This document shows, in pieces, positions 7,088 to 14,677 of a DNA stretch of 47,953 nucleotides. The position numbers and the translations under genes were made by a program. The DNA comes from Fimbriiglobus sp. (GTDB lineage: Bacteria > Planctomycetota > Planctomycetia > Gemmatales > Gemmataceae). Position 1 is the first letter of the stretch, and each line of letters begins with the position of its first letter. The notes beneath the pieces were generated by a model, which searched no databases, was not told where the DNA came from, and was given only the letters and a program-made list of their open reading frames with translations. The stretch covers positions 1 through 47,953 of the forward strand of contig JANXTU010000346.1 in assembly GCA_025352235.1 (NCBI GenBank). Reading direction: 5' to 3'.

Positions 7088-7522
7088 TCATTTCACAATC
7101 TCCGCGACGATCACCATCGGTTCCTTCCGGTAGGTCGCGTAGCTCGTGGGCGTTTCCCACATCGTCACTTCGACCACCGGATAGCCTGCGGATTCGACCC
7201 AGTCGAAAATCAACTTGGCGATGTTCTCGGTCGTCGGGTGTTCGGCCATGTCATAAACCGGCTCGCCGGCGTCGCGGAGGATCGACACCAACGGGTCGCC
7301 CCGGAACAGCAGCATCTTGTGGTCGAGGGTCCGGTCAATCCAATCGCCGATGATCTTCCGCATCGCCGAGAAATCGACGACCATCCCGAGTTCGTCCAAT
7401 TCCTCGGCCGCGACCGTGATCACGGCCTTGCCATTGTGGCCGTGCAGGTGCCGGCACTTGCCAGCGTAATGCATCAGCCGGTGGCCGAAGCAGAAGTGGA
7501 TTTCTTTGGTCACGCGGAACAT
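7088..7522 (-). CDS. queD: 6-carboxy-5,6,7,8-tetrahydropterin synthase (QueD/PTPS family)
   Basis: The 144-residue protein has the PTPS-family zinc and catalytic pattern: HFCFGHRLMHYAGKCRHLHGHN supplies His ligands, a catalytic Cys and the HGHN block, and VVDFSAMRKIIGDWIDRTLDH plus HPTTENIAKLIFDWV are typical. QueD turns dihydroneopterin triphosphate into 6-carboxytetrahydropterin, the first dedicated step to preQ0 and queuosine. It lies 16 bases downstream of queC on the same strand, so the two are probably co-transcribed. The gene ends 13 bases from the convergent lipoprotein gene. queE is not in the window. Confidence 0.9.
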   Translation of the reverse strand: MFRVTKEIHFCFGHRLMHYAGKCRHLHGHNGKAVITVAAEELDELGMVVDFSAMRKIIGDWIDRTLDHKMLLFRGDPLVSILRDAGEPVYDMAEHPTTENIAKLIFDWVESAGYPVVEVTMWETPTSYATYRKEPMVIVAEIVK

Positions 7523-7538
7523 CGCGGTCTCCGGTCGT

Positions 7539-8237
7539 TCATCGGGCGTATTCGGTGGGATCGATCATCTCGGCATCCGCGAAACCGCGGATGCGCTCCG
7601 CGCATTTGTTGCAATGTCCGCAATGCAGTCCGCGCGCCGGGCGGATGCAAGAGAAAGTGAAGCGGAGGGGCATCTGTGCCCCGCGCCTTAGCACTTCGGC
7701 TTTCGTCAGGGCCCCGTCCGCATACGGCCGCAAGATTCGGACGCGGCCGCCGACACTACGGTTCACGGCGTCGGCCATGCCATTGTAAAAGGCGTCGGTC
7801 GCATCGGGGAACGGATTCGACCCCAATGGGGCCGTGGCCAACTCCGGCACACCGTGCAAATGGCACCAGAGAATCGCTTTGCAAAGCAGAATCACGTTGC
7901 GGCCGGGGAGGTACACCGCTTCGTCGGCGGAGTGTTCGTCCGGCGTCCCGAGGCCCGTCAGGCTCCAATGCTCGCCGTACAGGTCGCGGACGGGGAACTC
8001 GAGTTCGACCAAGGGCCGCAGGGACGGCGTCCGCACCGCCCCGAGAAATCGGCGCAAATGATCCCGTTCGACCGGTTCCCAGATCGCCCCGGTGCGGATG
8101 AAGATCGGGTGAATCGCCGGGTAGACCCGCAGCGCTTCCCCCAGCAGGATGGCGCTGTCCAATCCGCCACTGAGGAGGACGGCCAACGGCGACGACGCGA
8201 CCGCGGGGGGCCAATGGGGATCGGAGAATTCGACCAT
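7539..8237 (-). CDS. queC: 7-cyano-7-deazaguanine synthase QueC
   Basis: The protein (232 residues) begins with the ATP-pyrophosphatase P-loop LLSGGLDSAILL and ends with the zinc-binding cysteines of QueC, CIRPARGLHCGHCNKCAERI. The central PLVELEFPVRDLYGEHW and YLPGRNVILL blocks also match the family. QueC uses ATP and ammonia to convert 7-carboxy-7-deazaguanine to preQ0. It is the first gene of a queC-queD pair. The ATG at 8235-8237 has no clear Shine-Dalgarno; TAGAAT lies exactly 6 bases upstream, which suggests a leaderless message. Confidence 0.93.
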   Translation of the reverse strand: MVEFSDPHWPPAVASSPLAVLLSGGLDSAILLGEALRVYPAIHPIFIRTGAIWEPVERDHLRRFLGAVRTPSLRPLVELEFPVRDLYGEHWSLTGLGTPDEHSADEAVYLPGRNVILLCKAILWCHLHGVPELATAPLGSNPFPDATDAFYNGMADAVNRSVGGRVRILRPYADGALTKAEVLRRGAQMPLRFTFSCIRPARGLHCGHCNKCAERIRGFADAEMIDPTEYAR

Positions 8238-8243
8238 GCCGGT

Positions 8244-8249
8244 ATTCTA
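8244..8249 (-). promoter_or_regulatory. -10-like hexamer of queC, candidate leaderless start
   Basis: TAGAAT on the minus strand ends 6 bases (ACCGGC) before the queC ATG, with no ribosome-binding site between. Transcription would begin at or next to the start codon. Confidence 0.5.
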
Positions 8250-8368
8250 GCAGCGACCGCAATGCCTCCGGCCAGTAAAGCGGAGCGATTGGTGCGGTTG
8301 AAACGATCCCAAAAAGCATCCGCGTTGCTCCGGTGCGAGCGGGTCGCCGCCCCGCCGCCGTCGCGTCC

Positions 8369-8383
8369 GTCCGATAACATCGC
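8369..8383 (+). promoter_or_regulatory. Shared upstream motif, copy 1
   Basis: GTCCGATAACATCGC lies 116 bases upstream of the small secreted protein at 8485. Nearly the same string (one extra C) lies at 9141-9156, upstream of the second small secreted protein. It may be a common promoter or regulator site, with GATAAC as a -10-like core. Confidence 0.4.
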
Positions 8384-8484
8384 TGGCAATTGCCCCGTTG
8401 TAGCGCAAGCTACCGCACTGGCCCGTGGATCGCTGTCGGGAGTCGGCGGCGGTGGGGCCACGTTCCACATTGGGATGGGCAAAC

Positions 8485-9066
8485 ATGAGACGGATGCTCT
8501 TGGCAGGGATGCTGGCCCTGCCGTTCGCATTGGCGACCGCAGCGACGGTGCAGGCGCAAGGCCCCGGTTGCAATACACCGGGCGGTTGCGCCCCCGGCGC
8601 CGGGTATGGCGGCTACGCCGCGGCGCAAGCGTTCGCATACCCCGGTTATCGAGTCCGGTGCCTGTCGTTCCCGAAACTCCATCAAGAAGGGCCGTTGGTC
8701 AACTACGGGCCGTATGCAGGGTATTACCCGTTCGCACCTTACGGCCCTTGGACGTCCGACCTCCGCTACACCGGTCCCTTGAGCGCGGCGGGTGGCTCGG
8801 GGGCCACGGGTCGGTTGCGACTGACGGAATTGTCGGGCGGCTTCGGCGGGTTCCACGGTTTGCACCACGGCGTCCGGACGAGCCCTTGCGGCACGTGCAG
8901 CAGCGGTCACTCGTGGGGCAGTTACTCGCTGGCGACGCTGTCGAACATCGGCCACCGCATCAACCCGTGGCAGCACCGGGGCTCGAGTTCGTGCTCGTCG
9001 TGTCACTCGGCGATCCAACCGGATTCTTCGATTCAGTCGGTGGGTCTGACGGTGAACGAACGCTAG
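8485..9066 (+). CDS. Small secreted Gly/Tyr/Pro-rich protein of unknown function
   Basis: From the ATG at 8485 the product has 193 residues. MRRMLLAGMLALPFALATAA is a clear signal peptide, probably cleaved after VQAQ. The mature part is rich in Gly, Tyr, Pro and Ser, with PYAGYYPFAPYGPW and several cysteines, including CGTC and SCSSCH pairs near the end (the last resembles CxxCH, but there is no haem-protein context). It looks like an exported surface or wall protein, not an enzyme. A similar but shorter protein is encoded next, with a shared upstream motif. The upstream in-frame ATG at 8425 would spoil the signal peptide. Confidence 0.7.
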   Translation: MRRMLLAGMLALPFALATAATVQAQGPGCNTPGGCAPGAGYGGYAAAQAFAYPGYRVRCLSFPKLHQEGPLVNYGPYAGYYPFAPYGPWTSDLRYTGPLSAAGGSGATGRLRLTELSGGFGGFHGLHHGVRTSPCGTCSSGHSWGSYSLATLSNIGHRINPWQHRGSSSCSSCHSAIQPDSSIQSVGLTVNER

Positions 9067-9140
9067 ATCCTGACGGTCGGCGCGATTGTAGCGCCGGGTG
9101 AACAACCGGGGTCGGCGGAAATCGCACCGCCGGCCCGCAC

Positions 9141-9156
9141 GTCCGATAACCATCGC
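9141..9156 (+). promoter_or_regulatory. Shared upstream motif, copy 2
   Basis: GTCCGATAACCATCGC lies 97 bases upstream of the second small secreted protein and differs from 8369-8383 by a single inserted C. Confidence 0.4.
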
Positions 9157-9237
9157 GCAGAATGAACTCGCACTCGGTGCGCACTCGCAGGGAGCGGCGC
9201 CCATTTTCTAACGGACTAGACGACCGAGGATGACCCG

Positions 9238-9552
9238 ATGAAGAAGTTCCTGTTCGCCGTGGCGGCCACCGTGGCCATGATCGCGTTCGCCGGCGACGCT
9301 GCGGCGCAATCGCCCAACCCGTTCGAAGGCGCGCGGAAGCCGATCTTCCACTCGCTCTTCCACAAGCAACCGCTCCCGGCGTTCCAAGCCGCCCCGTGGT
9401 ATTTGTACTTCCCGTACAACGCCCACTTCCAAACGGCGGCGCCGATGTACAACGCCCCGTTCTACGCCCCACCGGGCGCCGGGGCGGGCCTCCAAGCCAA
9501 CCCGTACTTCCCCCAACAAAGCCCGGTGCCGACCTACATGCCGAGCAAGTAA
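9238..9552 (+). CDS. Small secreted Pro/Tyr/Phe-rich protein of unknown function
   Basis: The 104-residue product starts with the signal peptide MKKFLFAVAATVAMIAFAG, probably cleaved after DAAA. The mature part of about 80 residues is aromatic and Pro-rich (PWYLYFPYNAHF, PMYNAPFYAPPG) and ends in PVPTYMPSK. It has no recognisable catalytic motif. Composition and the shared upstream motif link it to the gene before it; both may be exported surface components. A good intrinsic terminator follows 12 bases after the stop. Confidence 0.75.
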   Translation: MKKFLFAVAATVAMIAFAGDAAAQSPNPFEGARKPIFHSLFHKQPLPAFQAAPWYLYFPYNAHFQTAAPMYNAPFYAPPGAGAGLQANPYFPQQSPVPTYMPSK

Positions 9553-9563
9553 ACGCATCACGG

Positions 9564-9597
9564 AACCCGCGCCGTCATCGGCGCGGGTTTTTCTTTT
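9564..9597 (+). terminator. Rho-independent terminator
   Basis: AACCCGCGCCG and CGGCGCGGGTT form an 11-bp stem with a four-base loop, followed by TTTTTCTTTT. It follows the small secreted protein gene and overlaps the 3' end of mutM on the other strand. Confidence 0.9.
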
Positions 9598-10405
9598 GGC
9601 ACTCCGGGCAGAAGTGCGATGACCGCCCCGCGACGCGGATCATTTCAATCGCGGTGCCGCACGCCGCACACGGTTCTCCCGTCCGACCGTACACTTTGAA
9701 CTCGTCTTGGAAGCCGCCCCGCAGCCCGGATCCGCCGATGTAATCGCGGATCGTCGAGCCCCGGTATTCGATGGCTTGCGCGATCACGGCTTCGATGGCC
9801 AACCGCAGAGTATCGCACTTCGACCGGGTCAAATTGCTACCGAGCGTTTGCGGATGGAGGCGGCTGCGAAACAACGATTCATCCGCGTAGATGTTCCCGA
9901 CCCCGGCGAGGATCGACTGGTCGAGCAGAATCGCTTTGAGATTCCGCCGGCTCCTCCGCACGGCCGTGGCGAAGGGCTCCGCAGGAATATCGACCGGCTC
10001 CGGACCGAGCGATTCTCCGAAGGCGTGTTGAACGAGGGCATCGCTCGCGATCCACTGCACGCTGCCGAAGCGGCGGACATCGCGGTAGCGCAACTCGTGC
10101 TCGTCGGCGAACGCGAAGGCAAAATGCAGGTGGTCGGGAGGGGGGAGGCCCGCCGGCCCCGCGGTGAATTGCCCCGTCATGCCGAGGTGGACGAGCAAGA
10201 TCGCGCCGGTGTCGAGATCGACGAGGATCCACTTTCCGCGCCGCCGGATGCCAACGACGGTACTCCCGATCAATTCCGTTTCCCAATGCTTCGACCACGG
10301 CTTGCGGAGCTGTTTGGAACCGGTGCGGATCGCCGCGATCGTCCGCCCGACGATCAGCGGACGGAGATCGCGAACGACGGTTTCGACTTCGGGGAGTTCG
10401 GGCAT
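9575..10405 (-). CDS. mutM: Formamidopyrimidine-DNA glycosylase (Fpg/MutM)
   Basis: From the ATG at 10403-10405 the protein (276 residues) begins MPELPEVETVVRDLRP, where Pro2 is the catalytic nucleophile and Glu3 the acid of Fpg. The helix-two-turn-helix block LLDQSILAGVGNIYADESLF and the C-terminal zinc finger (CAACGT then CPECQ) are intact. It excises 8-oxoguanine and other oxidised purines and nicks the strand. The ORF track start at 10495 adds 30 residues before MPELPE and must be wrong, since Pro2 has to be exposed. TATAAT ends 6 bases before the ATG with no Shine-Dalgarno, suggesting a leaderless message divergent from metG. Confidence 0.95.
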   Translation of the reverse strand: MPELPEVETVVRDLRPLIVGRTIAAIRTGSKQLRKPWSKHWETELIGSTVVGIRRRGKWILVDLDTGAILLVHLGMTGQFTAGPAGLPPPDHLHFAFAFADEHELRYRDVRRFGSVQWIASDALVQHAFGESLGPEPVDIPAEPFATAVRRSRRNLKAILLDQSILAGVGNIYADESLFRSRLHPQTLGSNLTRSKCDTLRLAIEAVIAQAIEYRGSTIRDYIGGSGLRGGFQDEFKVYGRTGEPCAACGTAIEMIRVAGRSSHFCPECQKKNPRR

Positions 10406-10411
10406 GGCGGT

Positions 10412-10417
10412 ATTATA
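10412..10417 (-). promoter_or_regulatory. -10 hexamer of mutM, candidate leaderless start
   Basis: TATAAT on the minus strand is separated from the mutM ATG by ACCGCC, 6 bases. Start of transcription should fall at the ATG. Confidence 0.6.
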
Positions 10418-10422
10418 ACTCC

Positions 10423-10428
10423 TATAAA
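10423..10428 (+). promoter_or_regulatory. -10-like hexamer of metG
   Basis: TATAAA lies 29 bases upstream of the metG ATG on the plus strand, back to back with the mutM -10 site. The short leader would contain GGGAG as ribosome-binding site. Confidence 0.4.
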
Positions 10429-10457
10429 AGCGAGACGAGTTTGCAGTGGGAGCGAAG

Positions 10458-12026
10458 ATGAGCGATAAGCCCCGTTGGTTCCAGACCGCGGCCATCGATT
10501 ACCCCAACAGTCGGCCGCACATCGGCACCGCCTTCGAAAAGCTCGGCGCCGACGTGCAAGCCCGCTACCGGCGGATGGAGGGGTACGATGTCACGTTCCT
10601 CATGGGGAACGATGAGAACACGTTGAAGGTCGCGGACAAAGCCAGGGAACTCGGGCTCGATCCGCAGGCTTACTGCGACGACATGGCCCGGCAGTTCCGC
10701 GAAGTCTGGGACGCGCTCGACATTTCCTACGACGTCTTCGTCCAAACTAGCCACGAGCGCCACAAGGCGTGCTGTCGAAAGTTCACTCAGAAGGTTTACG
10801 ACAACGGCCACATTTTTAAGGGGAAGTACGAGGGTTGGTATTGCCCCGGTTGCGAGGAGTTTAAGAGCGACAAGCTCTTCGGCGAAAACGCGGGACTCTG
10901 TCCGAACCACAAGCAACCCCTCGTGCGCCGCTCGGAGGATTGCTACTACTTCAAACTGAGCGCGTTCCAGGATCGACTCCTCGCTTACCTCAAAGACAAT
11001 CCCGACTTCGTGCAGCCGGATAGCCGGCGGAACGAGATGATCGGCTTCATCGAAGCCGAGGGGTTGCAGGACCTCAATATCTCCCGGCACGGCGAATCGT
11101 GGGGCATCCCGATTCCGTTCGATCCGGAGTTCACGATCTATGTCTGGTTCGACGCGTTGCTGACCTACATCACCGGCATCGGCTACGGCGACGACGAGGA
11201 ACTGTTCCGTAAGAATTGGCCGGCGGACATCCACTTCATCGGGAAAGATATCACGCGCTTCCACAGCCATATCTGGCCGGCGATGTGTTGGGCCGCCGGG
11301 ATCGAACCGCCGCGACACGTCTTCGGCCACGGGTTCGTGACGGTCGATGGTACGAAGATGGGCAAAAGCATGGGGAACGTGGTCCAGCCACTCGAGATCA
11401 TCGCGAAGAGCAGCGTCGATGCCTACCGTTATTTCTTCTTGCGAGAGTGCGCCTTTCCGAGCGACGGGGACTACAGCGGGCAGCGCTACGAAGAAGTGTT
11501 CAACAGCGAACTCGCGAACAAACTCGGGAACTTGTTCAGCCGGTGCATCACGGTCGGGGCCAAGGGCTTCGACGCCGTTTTGACCGGCACCGGCGGGCGT
11601 CTACCGGATAAAGTGACCGCAGATTTTGACGCCGCCAAAGTGGTGGCCGAGGTCCGCGTGGCCGTCGAGAATTGCGATTACAACCTCGCACTCCAAGCCA
11701 TCATCCTGAAAGTCTGCACGCCGGCGAACCAGTACATCGACGCCGAGGCCCCGTGGAAACTGGTGAAGGGTTCCCCCGAAGACAAAGACCGGGCCAAGGC
11801 GGTGATCTTCAACGTCATCCATTCGTTGAGAATCGCGGCGATCCTCCTCAAACCGTTCATCCCCCGTTCGGCGGAGACGATCTACACCGGCTTCAATTTC
11901 CCGAAGCCGTGGCGCGAGGTGTCTTACGCCGACGCTGCGGAGTCGGTGGCTCAGCCCGAGGATCTCCGCGTGACGGCGGAGTTGGTCGATGGCAAAGTGA
12001 AGCCGTTGTTCCCGAGAATTGCATAG
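10458..12026 (+). CDS. metG: Methionine-tRNA ligase
   Basis: The 522-residue protein has the class I HIGH motif as PHIG (about 20-23), the KMSKS loop as GTKMGKSMGN (about 298-307), the zinc knuckle with CPGC and CPNH, and the anticodon-binding helical region after about residue 370. It activates methionine and charges tRNA-Met for initiation and elongation. It ends without the C-terminal dimerisation (EMAP-like) domain of longer MetG proteins, like other short bacterial forms. I choose ATG 10458 (MSDKPRW) with GGGAG just before it, over GTG 10446. It is divergent from mutM across 52 bases. Confidence 0.96.
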   Translation: MSDKPRWFQTAAIDYPNSRPHIGTAFEKLGADVQARYRRMEGYDVTFLMGNDENTLKVADKARELGLDPQAYCDDMARQFREVWDALDISYDVFVQTSHERHKACCRKFTQKVYDNGHIFKGKYEGWYCPGCEEFKSDKLFGENAGLCPNHKQPLVRRSEDCYYFKLSAFQDRLLAYLKDNPDFVQPDSRRNEMIGFIEAEGLQDLNISRHGESWGIPIPFDPEFTIYVWFDALLTYITGIGYGDDEELFRKNWPADIHFIGKDITRFHSHIWPAMCWAAGIEPPRHVFGHGFVTVDGTKMGKSMGNVVQPLEIIAKSSVDAYRYFFLRECAFPSDGDYSGQRYEEVFNSELANKLGNLFSRCITVGAKGFDAVLTGTGGRLPDKVTADFDAAKVVAEVRVAVENCDYNLALQAIILKVCTPANQYIDAEAPWKLVKGSPEDKDRAKAVIFNVIHSLRIAAILLKPFIPRSAETIYTGFNFPKPWREVSYADAAESVAQPEDLRVTAELVDGKVKPLFPRIA

Positions 12027-12072
12027 CCTTCTGGCTGATTGCTGACAACGGTCATCCACAACAGCCGTCAGT

Positions 12073-13140
12073 TCAAGAGAACGCCAATGGGCGGGTCGTT
12101 TCGTCTCGCAATTGGAATACCTTTTGGAAGCGGCCGAGGAGTTCCACGCGCAGTTTCGCCATGGCTTCGGGGCTGCGGTCCGAAATCGTGATGCAACCGC
12201 CGGCGCGGCGTTCGTGGCCACCGGCGTTGCCGAGCCCCTCGACGACTTCCCGCAGCAATTCCCCGGCGCGGGCGTTCGCTTTCGCCGAGCGCACCGAAAG
12301 AATCACTTTGCCTTCGTACACCCCGGCGCACGCGGCCCAGTCGGCCCCGTCGAAGCGCACGAGGCTGTCCACGATCTCGGCCGCCTGCTCCGGTTGGCGC
12401 AAGGGGTCGATCCACGTGAACAAGAACCGGTCGCAGACGACCGCGTTTTGAAGGGCGAGCGCCATGCACTCGAAATAGCTCTGCGGGAGTTGGGCGTTGC
12501 GGATTTGGGCCAGCAAGTCTTTGTTCGCCAGCGGAAAGAGCAGGTTCAACGCTTCGTCGTCGGCCGGGGTCGCCTCGCGGGGGTAGCCGGAGAGTTCGGT
12601 TTCGATGCCGTAATAGAGGGCGGTGGCGAGCGGGGCCGGGATCGAAGTCGCCTGCTCGGTGAGGTAGCGTGTCACGATGGTGCAGGTCGCCCCGAAGTCG
12701 GGGCGGATGTCCGTATAGCGGACGCCGGCCAAATTCCCCGGCGTGACGTGGTGGTCGATGACCGCCGTGATCGCCCGGCCGTGATCGGTGGTGTGCCGGC
12801 CGGTGCCCGGTTGGCTATCGACCATGACGAAGGCGTCGCCGGGTCGCTTCTCGAGCGCCGTCAGCGGTTCGAGATCGATCGGGATCAGATCGACCAGGGC
12901 GCGGTTCTCGCAGCGGCTGATCAGCCCATCTTGGGTCAAAACGCACGGCTTGCCGAGGCGGGTCCGCACGGCGTGGGCGAGGCCCAACATGCTGCCGAGA
13001 CTGTCGGGGTCGGGTTGGACGTGGGACAAAAAGACGACCCGGTCGCAGGATCTTAGCTCCGCTAAAAATCGATCCGACTTCCGTGATTTCCCCACGGGCG
13101 TGGGCAGTTCTAAGGTCGTTCGGGCGCCGGTCCGCGCCAT
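12073..13140 (-). CDS. DHH/DHHA1 phosphoesterase (NrnA/RecJ-like nuclease family)
   Basis: The protein has the DHH-domain metal motifs SHVQPDPDSLGS, VDSQPG and VIDHHVTPG, and a DHHA1 domain ending GNAGGHERRAGG, the usual Gly-Gly-His substrate loop. Family members degrade nano-oligoRNA, pAp or cyclic dinucleotide products using Mn2+. Length (355 residues from the ATG at 13138-13140) is close to NrnA. The first motif has His-Val-Gln-Pro-Asp-Pro-Asp where NrnA usually has H-x-x-x-D-x-D, so it looks active. In-frame ATGs at 13209 and 13236 would add a non-conserved N-terminus; the exact start is unsure. Which substrate is used cannot be told from sequence. Confidence 0.85.
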   Translation of the reverse strand: MARTGARTTLELPTPVGKSRKSDRFLAELRSCDRVVFLSHVQPDPDSLGSMLGLAHAVRTRLGKPCVLTQDGLISRCENRALVDLIPIDLEPLTALEKRPGDAFVMVDSQPGTGRHTTDHGRAITAVIDHHVTPGNLAGVRYTDIRPDFGATCTIVTRYLTEQATSIPAPLATALYYGIETELSGYPREATPADDEALNLLFPLANKDLLAQIRNAQLPQSYFECMALALQNAVVCDRFLFTWIDPLRQPEQAAEIVDSLVRFDGADWAACAGVYEGKVILSVRSAKANARAGELLREVVEGLGNAGGHERRAGGCITISDRSPEAMAKLRVELLGRFQKVFQLRDETTRPLAFS

Positions 13141-13338
13141 AAAGTCACCAATAATAGGCCGGGCGACACTCCGACGCTCGGTCGGGATCGCCCCAATAGT
13201 AATGTGCATTTTAGACGCGAATGGCCCGCCGGCCAACCGCGCGGCCGGATTTCCCCCGAACGATCATCGTGTTCCGGTCTTCCCGCGTCTGCTACACTGG
13301 CATAGGAGCGGTTCAAACACTTGGGGAGTGGCGCCCGG

Positions 13339-14283
13339 ATGGGGATCTACGACCGCGACTATTACCGCGAGGACGGGCCGCGCTGGGCCGGCGCCGTCGC
13401 CTCGGCGGGGACCATCGGGTTGATCGCGCTGACAATCGGCCTCTTTTTCGCACAGGTTCTGTCGACCCCACGCCGCGCTCGCGGTGCGGAATCGACCCCG
13501 CAGTCCGAACTCCAAGTGGCGGTCGAATTCCAGTACGACAAGGTCGCGGGCGGCGAAGTCTGGCGGGTCTTCACGGCCGGGGTTTTCCCGGATGTGAGTC
13601 TGTTCACCCTGATTGTCTCGATGCTCCTGCTCTATTGGGCCGGGAAGGAATTGGAACGCGTCTACGGGACGCGACCGTTCGTGGCTTTTTTCCTGCTCGC
13701 GGGTTTGGCCGGGACAATCGGGAAATTGCTCCTCGGCCTCGCGGGCATCGACACCAACGTCGCTTCCGTCGGCATCGGCGCCGCCATCTTCGCGACGATG
13801 GTTCTGTTCGCGTGCCTCAACCCGAGACGGACGATCTTGGTGTTCTTCGTACTGCCGATGCCGATCGCTCTTCTGGTCGGAATTCTGCTCGCGTTTGCGG
13901 TGTTCGGAATGCTGCAAGACGGTACGAAAGTTCATGCAGTTGGCATCGTGGCGGGAGCAGTCTTCGGCTTTCTCTTTTTCCGATTCGCTCCCGCGGTGCT
14001 GAACTGGTCGAACGCGGGCCGAACTCGCAAGGTTCGCCGACCCGCGATCCGGTTGCACACGAGTGCGCCTGAAGTGGAGTACGCGGCTCCACCCCCGAAG
14101 GCGCCCCGTCCGCCCCCGCCTGTTATCGAGAGGCAATCGCAGAACGCCCTCGACGAACAACTCGAAGCCAAACTCGATCGAGTGCTGGGGAAGGTGGCCC
14201 AATTCGGACGGGGGAGTTTGACGGCCGAGGAACTCGATATCTTGCAACAGGCCAGCGAAATCTACAAAAGAAAACGGTCTTAG
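13339..14283 (+). CDS. Rhomboid-like membrane protein lacking the catalytic serine, with C-terminal DUF6576-like domain
   Basis: From ATG 13339 the product has 314 residues. One membrane helix near the N-terminus is followed by a periplasmic loop and about five further helices. ELERVYGTRPFVAFFLLAGL resembles the rhomboid L1/TM2 block. The active-site GxSG of TM4 reads SVGIGAAIFA, so Ser is Gly, while a TM6 His survives in KVHAVGIVAGAVFGF. The tail is Pro-rich (PPPKAPRPPPP) and ends in about 45 residues (LDEQLEAKLDRVLGKV, GSLTAEELDILQQAS) matching the small domain often found at the C-terminus of bacterial rhomboids. It is probably an inactive rhomboid acting as a membrane chaperone or adaptor. 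Alignment of the TM4 motif is by eye. Confidence 0.7.
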   Translation: MGIYDRDYYREDGPRWAGAVASAGTIGLIALTIGLFFAQVLSTPRRARGAESTPQSELQVAVEFQYDKVAGGEVWRVFTAGVFPDVSLFTLIVSMLLLYWAGKELERVYGTRPFVAFFLLAGLAGTIGKLLLGLAGIDTNVASVGIGAAIFATMVLFACLNPRRTILVFFVLPMPIALLVGILLAFAVFGMLQDGTKVHAVGIVAGAVFGFLFFRFAPAVLNWSNAGRTRKVRRPAIRLHTSAPEVEYAAPPPKAPRPPPPVIERQSQNALDEQLEAKLDRVLGKVAQFGRGSLTAEELDILQQASEIYKRKRS

Positions 14284-14365
14284 TCGGTGGCGGAATACGG
14301 TATTGACCATACAGACATCGCACTCGATCAGGTCGAGGTCTGACTCACCAGCGGGTGTCAACTCC

Positions 14366-14677
14366 ATGACCGATGAGAAAACCGCCATCTATTGCGCCGG
14401 GTTGCTCCAAGCCCTCGGCGAACCGAATCGCATTCGCATCATCGATCTGTTGCGGGCCGGGAGTAAGAACGTCACCGAAATATCCCGGCTCTTGGAAGAT
14501 GAAATCGTCAACGTTTCGCACCACCTTGGCGTCCTGCGCCGGGCGGGGCTCGTCGAGATCCGCAAAGACGGACGTTTCGTATTTTACTCCCTCCATCCGC
14601 AGCACTTCGGCAGCGATTCGTCCAATTCGACGAAGATCGACCTCGGTTGGTGTCGGGTCGAAATTCCCCATCACTAA
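14366..14677 (+). CDS. ArsR-family winged-helix transcriptional regulator
   Basis: The 103-residue protein has the ArsR/SmtB pattern: LLQALGEPNRIRIIDLLRAG, then the recognition segment ISRLLEDEIVNVSHHLGVLRRAG, and the wing VEIRKDGRFVFYSLHP. These dimeric repressors sense metals or other signals and usually control a neighbouring gene. The metal-binding ELCVCDL motif on alpha-3 is absent (NVSHHLGVL instead), so the ligand is probably not arsenic or cadmium. The next gene is convergent and overlaps by 4 bases, so the target may lie elsewhere. ATG 14366 is chosen over 14303, which adds residues without homology. Confidence 0.88.
   Translation: MTDEKTAIYCAGLLQALGEPNRIRIIDLLRAGSKNVTEISRLLEDEIVNVSHHLGVLRRAGLVEIRKDGRFVFYSLHPQHFGSDSSNSTKIDLGWCRVEIPHH

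Noticed and set aside
8238-8484. preQ1 riboswitch upstream of queC
   Set aside because: The -10-like box lies 6 bases from the ATG, leaving no room for an aptamer in the leader, and no preQ1-type pseudoknot pattern was seen.
7854-9101. 415-residue plus-strand ORF
   Set aside because: Antisense to queC and out of frame over the first small secreted protein; composition is that of a GC-rich shadow frame.
13264-14388. 374-residue minus-strand ORF
   Set aside because: Antisense to the rhomboid-like gene, charge-rich with no family resemblance.
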